A stretch of DNA of 64,000 bases from Patagioenas fasciata (Eukaryota; Chordata; Aves; Columbiformes; Columbidae). The stretch lies in NCBI RefSeq assembly GCF_037038585.1, contig NC_092525.1, positions 22,588,867 through 22,652,866 on the forward strand, written 5' to 3'. Below the pieces are notes generated by a model. The model was not told the origin of the DNA and ran no database searches. It was given only the letters and a program-made list of their open reading frames with translations. Numbering within the stretch: position 1 is the stretch's first letter; every line of letters starts with the position of its first letter. A program made the translations under genes and the position numbers. Below, piece after piece: positions 10,901-22,900 of this stretch.

Positions 10901-13900
10901 GGTCCTGCAGCAAGCGAAATGGGTGTGTTAATGATTATGCAACCCTGGCCCAGAGTATGTGCTCTCAATTTCTGTTGGATGAGTTGTCATAATTCAGAAA
11001 AATAACACAACTATTAAACATTTGTTCTTTAGTTTTTTTCATAGACTTGTAGTCCAAGAAGTGTGGGATTTTTTCTTTGTCTCCGAGCTGCTTAACTCTT
11101 GTTACAATACTTGTTTTACTCCTTTCCCCCAAACACGTCTCCCATGCAGTTCAGTTGGGAGAGAGGTACTTGGAGTAATTTGTTTCCAAGCCGGTCTGTG
11201 GTTTGCAGAGCTGTAGCAGGTACCCTGCAGCTGTAATAAAAAGCAAAATTGATACTGACTGAATATTTTGAATTGGAGTATTGATAAAGCACGTTTCTGT
11301 TGTCTGGAAACATTGAAACTGTGTAATGATAACCATGAAGGAAACATGTGAGAAACTTTGGGAACCATGGAGTTGGAAAACACACAACATCCTTTTCTTT
11401 TGTGTACTTGTCATGGAGGTTGAGCTGGAAACTGGCTTTGGAATTTCTCCTACCTAATTATAACAGTGGCCACATTGCAAAGTGTCCTGATCTGCTATAA
11501 ACTTGGGTTGGACCAGATGACCTTTAAAGGTTCTTTCCAACCAAACTCTTCTGTAATTCTATGCTCTGTAACTCAGCTTTTTCTGGGGTTGTGACTGTGA
11601 GTTTGTTTCACATCAACTTTTTTTTTTGCGGGATCAGGTACCACCTGTCTCTATCACACTAGTTCTTAGGCTGTCTCAAGTAGTTTCTGGATCCACCATT
11701 CCTTCCTTTCTGCAGCTGGTGTACGAGCCAGCGCGAGCTCCCAGGAGGGGTATGCTGGCTAATTTGACAAATTGTGACTCTTTATTCCAGATCTGATGGG
11801 AAATGAATATCACAGAGCATTGGTGCTTGCAGCCTGCAGTCTGAAAAGTTGTAGAATGTTTGCTGGACATAGGGCTTGTGGGTCTATATATGTATATGTA
11901 CATACATATATAAAAATTTTCTGTATGTATGTACATGCACAGAGAGCTCTGTGTATATCGCTTCTACACTGTGGCTTATTTTATTAAACCTGCAGAGGAG
12001 ATCTGTCCTTTCTAACACATGCCTCGTACATCTGCGGACCCCATTTGATAGAAAGCAATGATAAAATAAAATAAAATGAAGTCTCTGGGGCCTGTTTAGA
12101 GGCAAAGACTAAGATCTTAATTCTATTGCATAATATATGTTTCCAAGAGCCTGAGAAGCATAACAAGCTATTGAAGTTTGGGTTTGCCTATTCCAAGTAC
12201 ATGAAGTTTCCTCAGAGCGGGCACTAGCAGCTTAAGTATTTTAGAGAGAGAGAAATAAAAGTCGCAATTAGTGTCGCTGACCTTCTGGAGAGAAGGGCTT
12301 CTGCTACTGCCTTGAATTGCATCTTTCTTATTCTTACAGCTGTTGAATAGCAGAAGAGTGTTTTTACTTTGGCACTATGAAACTGCTGACTTTGTTAGCC
12401 ACCATTAGATTTTCGTTAGGAAATCTCCGTTGAAGAGCATAGAACTATTGCAGGAAATACAGACATTTTTGTGACTCTGAAAATTCAGATTTGGGAAATG
12501 AGTGTATTCATTGCAAATAATTATTCTTCTAGGTATATCACTCTACAAAATGGCTTATGTGCACTTTTGATTTCGGATTTTAATTACTTGGATGGTGCCC
12601 CAGCTGCTTTATCTTCGGAGGAGGAGGAAGACAAGGGTGATGATGAATCTGAAGAGGAAAGTGATGAAGAGGATGACGACTCTGGAGCTGAGATTGAAGA
12701 TGGTAGAGAAGGTTTTGATGAGGAGGACTGTGATGAGGGGAGTGACAGCGAGGATGATAACGGAGATAATGAGGATTTCAATGATCCTGATGACAGTGAA
12801 TTAGAAGAACTAGCTGAAAAGGAAGAGACAAGAAAGAGAGGCTGTACAGAAAAACAGGTATGTACTTAAAGCTGTAGGGTGAAAAAATACAGAGAGGGCT
12901 TTCTTGTGATTAGGCATCCAGACTAGACCTTTTTATTGTGCCCATCCTGATTGATTTGTCTTATACTTCTGCCAGTTTCCTAAAGTGTTTCTTGAAGCAG
13001 CTTTTACTGAGTGTTGTATTTTCTCCAGTCTGCAGCAGCCCTCTGCATTGCTGTTGGCAGCTTCTCCGATCCCGAAGATCTGCCTGGATTAGCACACTTC
13101 CTGGAACACAGTATGTATCTGCTCCTGTGTCATCTTCTCCAGCTTCAGTGCAAAATGAGTGCTGTCTAGCTCCGAATTTCTGTAATATTTTAGCATCATT
13201 TCCTATTTCAGCTATCCCAGGATTTAGTTTCATTAGTTAAATGAATTTGTGATTTTATAAAAATACTGAGTGACACTCTCTTAATATGTGAGAAGGTGTC
13301 TCGTGTCCTTTGGCTGGCTATGCATTAACATATATTAACATTTTCATTATCCATTGAATATGGGAGGAGGCATGTTACCTACAGCTTTATAAACTAGGCT
13401 GGGGCTACAGATTACACCGGTTATCCAGCAGGTTCTGTGATCTGTTGCTGCTTAGTCTCTGCATAGGAACTGTGGGTCAGTTCTGTGCTGCAGAGGGGTT
13501 GCCATAGCAGTAATTAAGAATAACAAATTAATGTAATCTTGGTAATTTTGCTGATTTTTGTTCCAGTGGTTTTTATGGGCAGTTTGAAGTACCCAGATGA
13601 GAATGGGTTTGATGCATTTCTGAAGAAACATGGGGGCAGTGACAACGCTTCGACTGACTGTGAGCGGACAGTCTTCCAGTTCGATGTGCAGAGGAAATAC
13701 TTCAAAGAGGCGCTGGACAGGTAACTTCATAGAAACGGTGATTAGGTGCTAGCGAATGTTTGTATGTGCCTCAGGAGGTCGGGTATAGCTGGTCAGTTCT
13801 TCATTTTGGGGTGATTAAGGCTGTTACTGAACTTCCACAGGTACTCCTGCCACCACAGAGGATATTGAATATAAGGAAATATGATTTCTCTTTGGCGTCT

Positions 13901-16900
13901 TACTACTTTTTGAGATAGTGCCTGTGTAGCTGCTGTGTGATTACTTAGGATCCACGTGTGAGTCCTAATGCACATAGGTTTTGAGTGTTTTACCACCCTT
14001 AAACTAGTAGCGTTCATGACAGGAGAAATTTTATGCAGTGTTACAGCTGTTCAGAGGGGACGTGCTCTCAGAATCCCAGTGATTCATCCTTTGAAATATC
14101 TGTTCTGATAGTTAGTGTATGGGGTTTTTTTTCTTTTTTTTGTTCCAAGTCTAATTCATCAAAGTGGGTGGAAAGGCAGCCTTTAAAGTTATATGTGTGC
14201 CTCAGAAGGATACAGTTAACTTAATCCAGGTTATTCAGTCAAGTATGTATCTTTTGCCAGAAACTATTTAACTTGCTCTTTCCTGGTGTGGGATATGTTA
14301 CTACAACAGTGCTCCACCTCTTAGCATGGTTTACTTCAGGGAGAGGAAATTACTGGCTCATAAGGGCATGCCAACTGGGAATTCTTGGTGCTGCAAAATA
14401 CCTCAGGAGGGAGCAGACTCCACTGTGAACTTAGTTTGACCAAAATACACCTCTGTGATGATGACAAGAGCAAGTGTTTGCGCATTTCACCAAGCGTTGC
14501 CTAATTTTTACTTGACTGGGCCAAATTCAGCTTTCATTTGCAGATTAGCCCAGCTTTTAGGTGTTTGAAAGTGCAGAAGAATAAAGAACTTAATTGCAGT
14601 CTGTCACAACAGCTCACTTAGTGGAGGAGAAACAGAAGTTATGAGTTCTGTAGAACAGCATCTCCTACAAAGAAAATGAATGGATGCTGCTGATGATTCC
14701 TGCTCATTCAAGCACTTGTGGATCTAAAGAAACTGAAAGACATCACTTTTCAATAGTCTTTAGCTTAGTGGCTCCTGTAGCCATAGAACTCTGTCAGCAA
14801 TGTGTCACTGTTAACCTTTTGCTTCAACAAGTTCAGTGCATCATTAAAGAAACTCAACAAATAAACCAGAAATATTATATTCCCAACCTTCTACAAAGTT
14901 GCCATTCATTGCAGATTTGTCCCTTTATGTTGCTCTGCTCTCTGTGGTTACAGGAGAACAACACTGACTGATAAAATAGATAATAAAATTGTAATCGGTA
15001 TAAAACCTTATGTTTCAGGACATAAATCAACAATTTGTTGCCTGGAGTTAGGAAGAAACTTCCCCTATGGACATATTGCTCCTAGTGAACAACTGAGATT
15101 CCCTCGTAAGGCATCTGATACTGGTCCCAGTTAGAGCCAGGAACCAGACCAGATGGGTCTCTGGTGTGATCATTCTTAGGATGCAAAGGCAGATGCTCCT
15201 GCATCCACTAGAGTCATACTCGACTGTATCCAACCAATTCATTCCTGCTCTATGCGCTTTGGTTTTTGATGCTATCACGAAACTGGCTTTGATCTTTCCT
15301 TAAGACAGTACAGTCAAGAATGACATAATTTTTAGTAAGACAAGCTTATAAACTAAAAATAGTGGATTTGGCTTTAACTGTTGTGGTTTTATTCCCTAGT
15401 TTAATAGACACTGGAGAAAAGCATATGAATTTTTCTGTTTTGTAGGTGGGCACAATTCTTCATTCACCCGCTAATGATCAGGGATGCAATAGACCGAGAA
15501 GTTGAGGCTGTAGACAGTGGTAAGAATACATTTTTGTGTGTTTAGCCCATCTTCTTAAAGAAATAAACAGTGAACAACGTGCCTATGGCTCCACCATGGT
15601 CCAGTGCTCTCTCCAGCTCTCTGTGGGGTAAATATGATAAGTTGAGGTCATTGTGCTTGTTTCCTTATTCTAACACGTTAATAAGTACAAATTTGCCTCA
15701 CAGAAGGAAATTGAACCTGGCATAGAAGTGAATGGAGAGTTCACTCTGTTTTCTAGTGTGTTATGAATATTTCTAGGCCGCCTGTAAAACCTGACTGTTC
15801 TAGAAAAAAAACCTATTACTGGCAGATATAACTGGTTCAAATGTGTATTCCAAGTCTTCTTCACACAGTATCACACAGTATCACACAGTATCACACAGTA
15901 TCACACAGTATGTTTGGGATTGGAAGGGACCTCAAAAGATCATCTAGTCCAATCCCCCTGCTGGAGCAGGAACGCCTAGGTGAGGTCGCACAGGAACATG
16001 TCCAGGCGGGTTTGAATGTCTCCAGAGTAGGAGACTCCACAACCTCCCTGGGCAGCCTGTTCCAGTGCTCTGTCACCCTCACTGAGAAGTTTTTTCTCAA
16101 ATTTAAGTGGAACCTCTTGTGTTCCAGCTTGATCCCATTACCCCTTGTCCTATCATTGTTTGCCATCAAGAAGAGCCTGGCTCCAACCTCGTGGCACTCA
16201 CCCTTTATATATTTATAAACATTAATAAGGTCACCCCTCAGTCTCCTCTTTTCCAAACTAAAGAGACCCAGCTCCCTCAGCCTTTCTTCATAAGGGAGGT
16301 GCTCCACTCCCTTAATCATCTTTGTTGCCCTACACTGTACCCTCTCCAGCAGTTCCCTGTCCTTCTTGAACTGAGGGGCCCAGAACTGGACACAATATTC
16401 CAGATGGGGTCTCACCAGGGCAGAGCAGAGGGAAAGGAGGACCTCTCTCGATCTACTAACCACCCCTGTTCTAATGCACCTGAGGATGCCATTGACCTTC
16501 CTGGCCACAAGGGCACAGTGCTGGCTCATGGTTACCCTGTTGTCCACCAGGACCCCCAGGTCCCTTTCCCCTACACTGCTCTCTAATATGTAATTTCCCA
16601 ACCTGTACTGGAACCTGGGGTTGTTCCTGCCCAGATGCAGGACTCTACACTTTCCCTTGTTAAATTTCGTCAGGTTATTCCTCACCCAACTCTCCAGCCT
16701 GTCCAGGTCCCGCTGGATGGCAGCACAGACTTCTGGTGTGTCAGCCACTCCTCCCAGCTTAGTGTCATCAGCAAACTTGCCGATAGTACACTCAATTCCC
16801 TCGTCCAAATCATTAATGAATATATTGAATAATATTGGCCCCAGTACTGACCCCTGAGGCACTCCACTAGATACTGGTCTCCAACTGGACTCTGCACCAT

Positions 16901-19900
16901 TGACCACCACTCTCTGGCTTCTCTCCTTAAGCCAGTTTGCAACCCACCTCACTACTCTGTTGTCTAGACCACACCTCCTCAGCTGTGAGGATGCTGTGGG
17001 AGACTGTGTCAAAGGCTTTGCTGAAGTCAAGGTAGACCACATCCACCGCTTTGCCATCATCCATCCACCTTGTTACATTCTTCATCTGTCCTCTGACCAG
17101 GAAAACTGAGCGATTTGATCTTTGAATTTTATTTAAGTGTCGATATAAACAAGAGCCTGCCTTTGAGTTAAAGTGTGTTGTTTTCAACAGCTTAAGCCAA
17201 CTTACTGCCTTCGTTGTGTGGATCCGTTCCTTCACCCCTACTGACATTGGAGTAGTGAGCTACCCACCAAACTGCGTCAGCTTGTTGAACTGGCTGCAGA
17301 CTAACCCAGCCAAAATAATTATTTTACAGCTCTCCTGTGCATACTTCTTATTAGCAGCAAAAACAGGAGCAGGAAATTGCAGTTTGAGTTCTTGATTTGG
17401 ACAGAATCCCATATTTAGATTAGTGTAAACTGGTTGTAAAGCTGCATTTCTGGAAACTATCTTGCTTGGCTTTTAATTTCGTATTTCATTGTTAGACTAG
17501 AAGTTGTTCTATGTGATATATGGAAGAAACAGGTTTGTAATTGCTCTCTGGCCCTTTCTACTGGGCCTGACTCTGTAGAATATTGACAGACTTGTGTTCC
17601 CATTAAATTTATCAAATTAAGAACATTCAGATAGGACAGGATGGGGCTTTACATGCTTCCCCTCCTTATCCCTTTATGTGCTTCTCAGCAATGAGCTACA
17701 GTTTTCCTCTTCTCTTGACTTACATTCATTACTGCTAGCAAGTCCTGTTTCTTATCCTATTTCACTGCTTTGTCATTAAAACTATTTCAGTCTCCAGCTG
17801 TGGAGTACATCTCCTTTTCAGTTTGCTTGGGGTTTTTGCTTTGTTTCGTGGGAATGTGACCTCCAATTTTGATGCATGCCACTGCAAATTCTCTAAATTA
17901 ACAGAGTATCAGCTAGCAAGACCTTCTGATGCAAACAGAAAGGAGATGCTGTTTGGGAGTCTTGCCAAGCCTGGACATCCTATGAAGAAATTTTTTTGGG
18001 GTAAGTTCTGAATTTATGTTATAAAGCGGTGATCAACTTTTAACCACTTGAAAATTGCACTAACATGAGCTATTTTATCATAGCAAACACTAGCCTTGCT
18101 CAGAAGTATTAGGGCAATCATTTATTTTACAGTAAAGTGCTTGGGAATAAAAGCAGCTATCTGCTTAAGATACTTTTCATTCTGGTACTGCCCTTTGCTG
18201 ATGTTAGAGCTGGGTTGCTCTGGGCATATAATCATGGAACTTTCTTTTAATGTAATAGCTGTGCTCTCTGAGTCATCCATGTCTTGTTTAAGCTTGTTTT
18301 TTGATACTAAAGTTTCCTGGAAAAAGAGTGTGTTTCTGGATTTGCGTCCAAGGAGGCTTTTCAAAGTAGATAAGTTGCGGTTGAACTTGCAGAAGTAGAT
18401 CTTCACAGCCATGTGGGTGGAGCAGAAGGGAATTTGTCCTTCCTCTCCTGGCCAATACAGAGTCCTGGCTCCCTCATCATTGTGATGCTGGGGAGCATGT
18501 AAATTGCTGTGTGATGGGTAATAGAGTTAGCCAGCTTTAAAATGTAGATTTATAAAGTTCTGTAGTGACGTATACTGAACATCATATTTTCCTCTCTTTT
18601 CCCTTCCCTGTTGTGCAAGTTCATTGGTGAGGGAACAGCTGGCAACACACAGTGAGCTGTGCAGCACACGGGATGGGTGATCTGATAATGCAAGAGGACT
18701 CTGTCCTCCCTTGTCAGAGAAATATCAACTGTCCTTACAGTAGAAAATAGAAATTGGAAGATGATAAATCTCAGTTAACATTCTCTTAACTCTGAATTCC
18801 TATTATTTTTAATGTGTTTACTATGACTAGACTCAGTGCCAGGGGAGGAAAAGAAATTCTCGCTGTATCTGATCTTGATGTAACCAGTGTCTAGATAACT
18901 AACCACCTTTTAATGTTTGCAGGTAATGCAGATACACTCAAACATGAGCCCAAAATGAATAATATTGATACCTACACCAGGCTGAGGGACTTTTGGCAGC
19001 GCCATTACTCTGCTCACTATATGACTTTAGTTGTCCAATCCAAAGGTAACATCAATTGTTCCTTAAAAACAGGCTCATTGCTGTTGTTGGTGTGGTGCTT
19101 TTGTTACCAGTTCAGCTGTAGCCCAAGCCATTTTAGTGGGTTGTCCAGTCCTGCAGGATGTTTTTATATGTAGATTTTAGCCTGGTTTCCAAATGAAGCT
19201 TCAGCAATTTTGCTGTGTTAATTGTCATACTACTACTTCATGAGAAACTTTTATCTGAAACTCTTGAATACTGCTGTGTGTTCTGGATGTAGAGGGATGG
19301 AATGAGTCTAGCAAGTACTGGTAGTTTTGTAGATCCCTACATTGGTAATTCCTTTTCACAGTAATGTCACGTGCTACTGAACTGTAAATCCCGGTTGTAT
19401 CAGCCCAAGATTATGCAGCATATGCAAAACCAGAGCTATGACCAAAGATAGAGTTCAGTGAATATTAAGAACTAGCTCAAACCAACAGCTCTGAAGCTTA
19501 TAATTTAGACCTTTGCAATTTTAAAATATACTGACTTGCACCCTCTTTAAACTGTTGAGATAGAGTATTTGTCTTAGATCCTCAGGAAATTACATTTCTG
19601 GCTTTACTTTTTTCTCTCCTTGTTAGAAACACTGGATACATTGGAAAAGTGGGTGACAGAAATCTTCTCTGAGATCCCAAATAAGTAAGATTCTTTTGAT
19701 CCTAAAAGGCATTACATATTATAACATCTGTTCTTAAAATGACTATTTTTAAAAAAACACCCCTTACTGGAGAAGAAAAAAGGAAGGGGCAACTTTGGAG
19801 ATGGAAGACTGGCATTAATTGTTTCAGGAAGATTTTTTTTTATGCTTAACAATTGTTTAGCCTGCAAGCCGTGTGGTGCTAATTTGCAGCAGTGTTTGCT

Positions 19901-22900
19901 TAATATGTACTGATACCTTGATTTTATGATAAATCATTCAAACCTAGATTATAATGTTACATTTCTTATCTTTGCTTTGTGTCAAATATAATTAGAAGCA
20001 CAATAAATTAAGACCATATCTTGAATTTAAGTGTTGTCCTCAGGGTGGCAGTTGGTTAGAACTCGATCTATTTTTTTAATAATTCACTCCACTGTGCTGT
20101 CTAAAAAGTGAGGTCTGCAAAAGCTTTACAGACTTAAAAAGCATTTTATTTCCCCTTTCTCTTTTTGAAAGATGTTTATTTCCGTGGTGCATGGAAATGC
20201 ACGTTTGAAAGTCTAATGCCATACAGAGACATATTTGTCTCCCCTGACCCGCATCCTTCCTGTTCCTCCTTCCCACAAGAAAATCCATCAGGATTCTATG
20301 AATCCAGGACCAACTCTGGAAGTTTTTTACTGTGCTTGGCTTTGCTTTCTCCTGTTAGGAAAGCAAGCTTTTTATTGTTACCATGTAGGACGAATGGAGA
20401 GGGTGGAGTTGATGTGGAATCAAAATCTTGGGTAATGACTCTTTGTGTGGATCCCAGGTCAACTCCTGCTCCTGGGCTGCAACCTTTGGGGAGCGTCATT
20501 TTCTGGTTGTGTCACGTCAGAGATGGGGGTGCTCATGTCTTGTGATTATCTCAGTCTAGCCTTGACTCCTTGCCAGTAACATCACGCTTTAATTTTGCTT
20601 TCAAGTGGTTTACCCAAGCCCAGCTTTGGCCACCTGACTCAGCCTTTTGACACACCAGAATTTCACAAGCTTTACAGAGGTAAGTAAAATGGATTTGTTT
20701 TAATGTTTTGAATGCATAGCTTCATATTTCCTCTGTGTGATCTGGGTACTTTGTAGAATAATTCTCTGTGGTCCTGAATACATTTTAACCATTCTTTCTG
20801 CATGATGTAAAATTCCTTATCTATGTTTAATCATTTATATTCAATATATTTATTTGTGTTCAGTTGTTCCAATCAGGAAAATTCATTCATTGAGTATCAG
20901 TTGGGCACTTCCACCGCAAGAACAGCATTACAGGTATGGTGGTGCTGCGTTTTACTTCTATCACATTTATGTTGTTAATAATTATTGCCTTTCACAACAA
21001 ACCAAAGAATCTCATTGATTTGTGTTACAGATTACTTTGGTTCAGCTAGGGGAACATTTTTTTAAATTGAATGAAACTGATGCAGTTCTGGTTCCTGTCA
21101 TAAATTGAATGGAACTGGTACACAGCTGATTCAATATCATTCCTCACTGACTCAAATCAGTCATCATGTTCTGAACTCCCACATTTTTAGTTTATTATCC
21201 TGATGCTTCCTGAAAATGCAAAACTTGCCATGAAGAAACAGACAATGTGTATTTTAGTCATTTGTTTGGTGATTTGAGTTCTTTCTGTGAAATGTATTAC
21301 CTCCTGGCATTTAATGTCCTTCACATTTTCTTTTAGGGTGAAACCTCTTCATTATATTTCCTGGTTGGTGGGACATGAAGGCAAAGGCAGCGTTCTTTCC
21401 TTCCTTAGGAAAAAGTGTGTATTTTTTAGAGCATAATTATTAAATATTTTGCTATCATTAAAATAAAGGCAAACTATTTTGTGTACATATATTTTCTATA
21501 TGTATAAAAGCAGGCTAAGTCTGCCTTTTCCTATCAGCGTTTTGTAGTGATGTTCTTTAAATTGATGATAGACCCAAGTAAGAAATAAGTGGCTTCTGCT
21601 CTGTGTTCCATGGATCAGCAGTACCTGTGACTGATCTTTAAGAGATCTAAAAAAGGGTACTTAGTTTTTTCACTGTTTTTCTTAAATTCTGTGTCCTGAG
21701 GTTCTTCGATTGGAAAGGTTTTGCATAAACTCTAAGTGGGTTGAAAGCCATTGAAGTAAAGCTATGATATGCTATAATTGTTACTAAGCTCAAATAAAGC
21801 TGAAATGACTAATTAATAAGTACCTATAACTCATCCATAGATTTTGGGCTCTTGCGTTATATGGAGGAAATGGTGAGACAGGATTTGAACAGAACTCCAC
21901 TTACTCCATCTTCACCATTTCTGTGACCTTGACTGATGAAGGTTACAAGCACTTCTACGAGGTATGGTTTACTGCAACTTGATTTTCCTACTGTTTTCCT
22001 AATGTTTGGAAAAATTAATCTGTTCCTTTATGTCTGCAGGTGGCCCATGTTGTATTTCAGTATGTGAAGATGCTGCAGAAAAGAGGGCCAGATAAAAGGC
22101 AAGTATTTGCCACTACATCAGATATTTGTGAGATTGTCCTTCTCCATTAGCCTCTTATTTGTCTTGTTTGCACTTTTTGTGGAGTTACTAGAGCATGAAC
22201 TCTGAGTAGTGAAGTAGTAAAGCTTGTCTGCATGGGAAACATATGCATTTAAAAACTTTAGAAACTAATTTTCTAAATGTTTATGCTTGATTTTTGGTGC
22301 TTTTAGTTAGATTTATTGTGGTCTGATTCCTAATTTTAGTAAGCTGAACTAGTGTAGTTGTAAGGTGCAGTTTTGCATTTATTTAAATAAATTTGTTGGG
22401 CCAAATCTCTGAAAGTCTGGACTGTGATGTTCTGGTGTTCGCCTTTGTTAGTTTGGGACCAGATTTTGACTCATTGTAATTAAGTCTCTTCAGAAAACAG
22501 CAGAATTTTGTGCCAATTGAGGAATGCCCTTTTGTATGGAAAGAATGTGCGTTCCACCGGCTTCTGAATGAATCTCTGAACTCACCCTTGATGCCTTTCC
22601 TAGGAGACTGTTTTTTTTTTCAGATTCCTGATAAATGTTGCAGAATAATGGAAACAATGCACTTCTATTATTTTCTTACTACTTTACAGAATATGGGAAG
22701 AAATCCAGAAGATTGAAGCTAATGAATTTCACTACCAGGAACAGGTATTCATTCACTGTTTAGTGTTGATATGGGTAAACCATAAAAAGGATTTATTCTT
22801 AATTTTGAAACACATTTTCAAAGTTCAACCAGAAACAAGTTATGTACTTAATGAGAATGTATTTTGCTGAAAAAAAATTGTATTCTACACAGAGAAATAT

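Larger units (their letters stand above)
7957..12532 (+). other. NRDC: NRDC intron 1
   Basis: 4.6-kb intron. It contains the end of the CpG island, a 25-base T run at 8765-8789, a short CR1 3' piece near 11,500, a TA/TG-rich stretch at 11,885-11,940 and an (ATAAA)n run near 12,060. No other exon or RNA gene was recognised. Confidence 0.7.

Noticed and set aside
10364-10990. Fairly open reading frames on both strands in NRDC intron 1, possible retrocopy
   Set aside because: Only a few stops over about 200 codons, but I could not match it to any protein and saw no poly(A) tail or duplications. Not enough to call a pseudogene.
16107-16586. 159-codon plus-strand frame at the CR1
   Set aside because: Antisense of the CR1 reverse transcriptase, not a gene.
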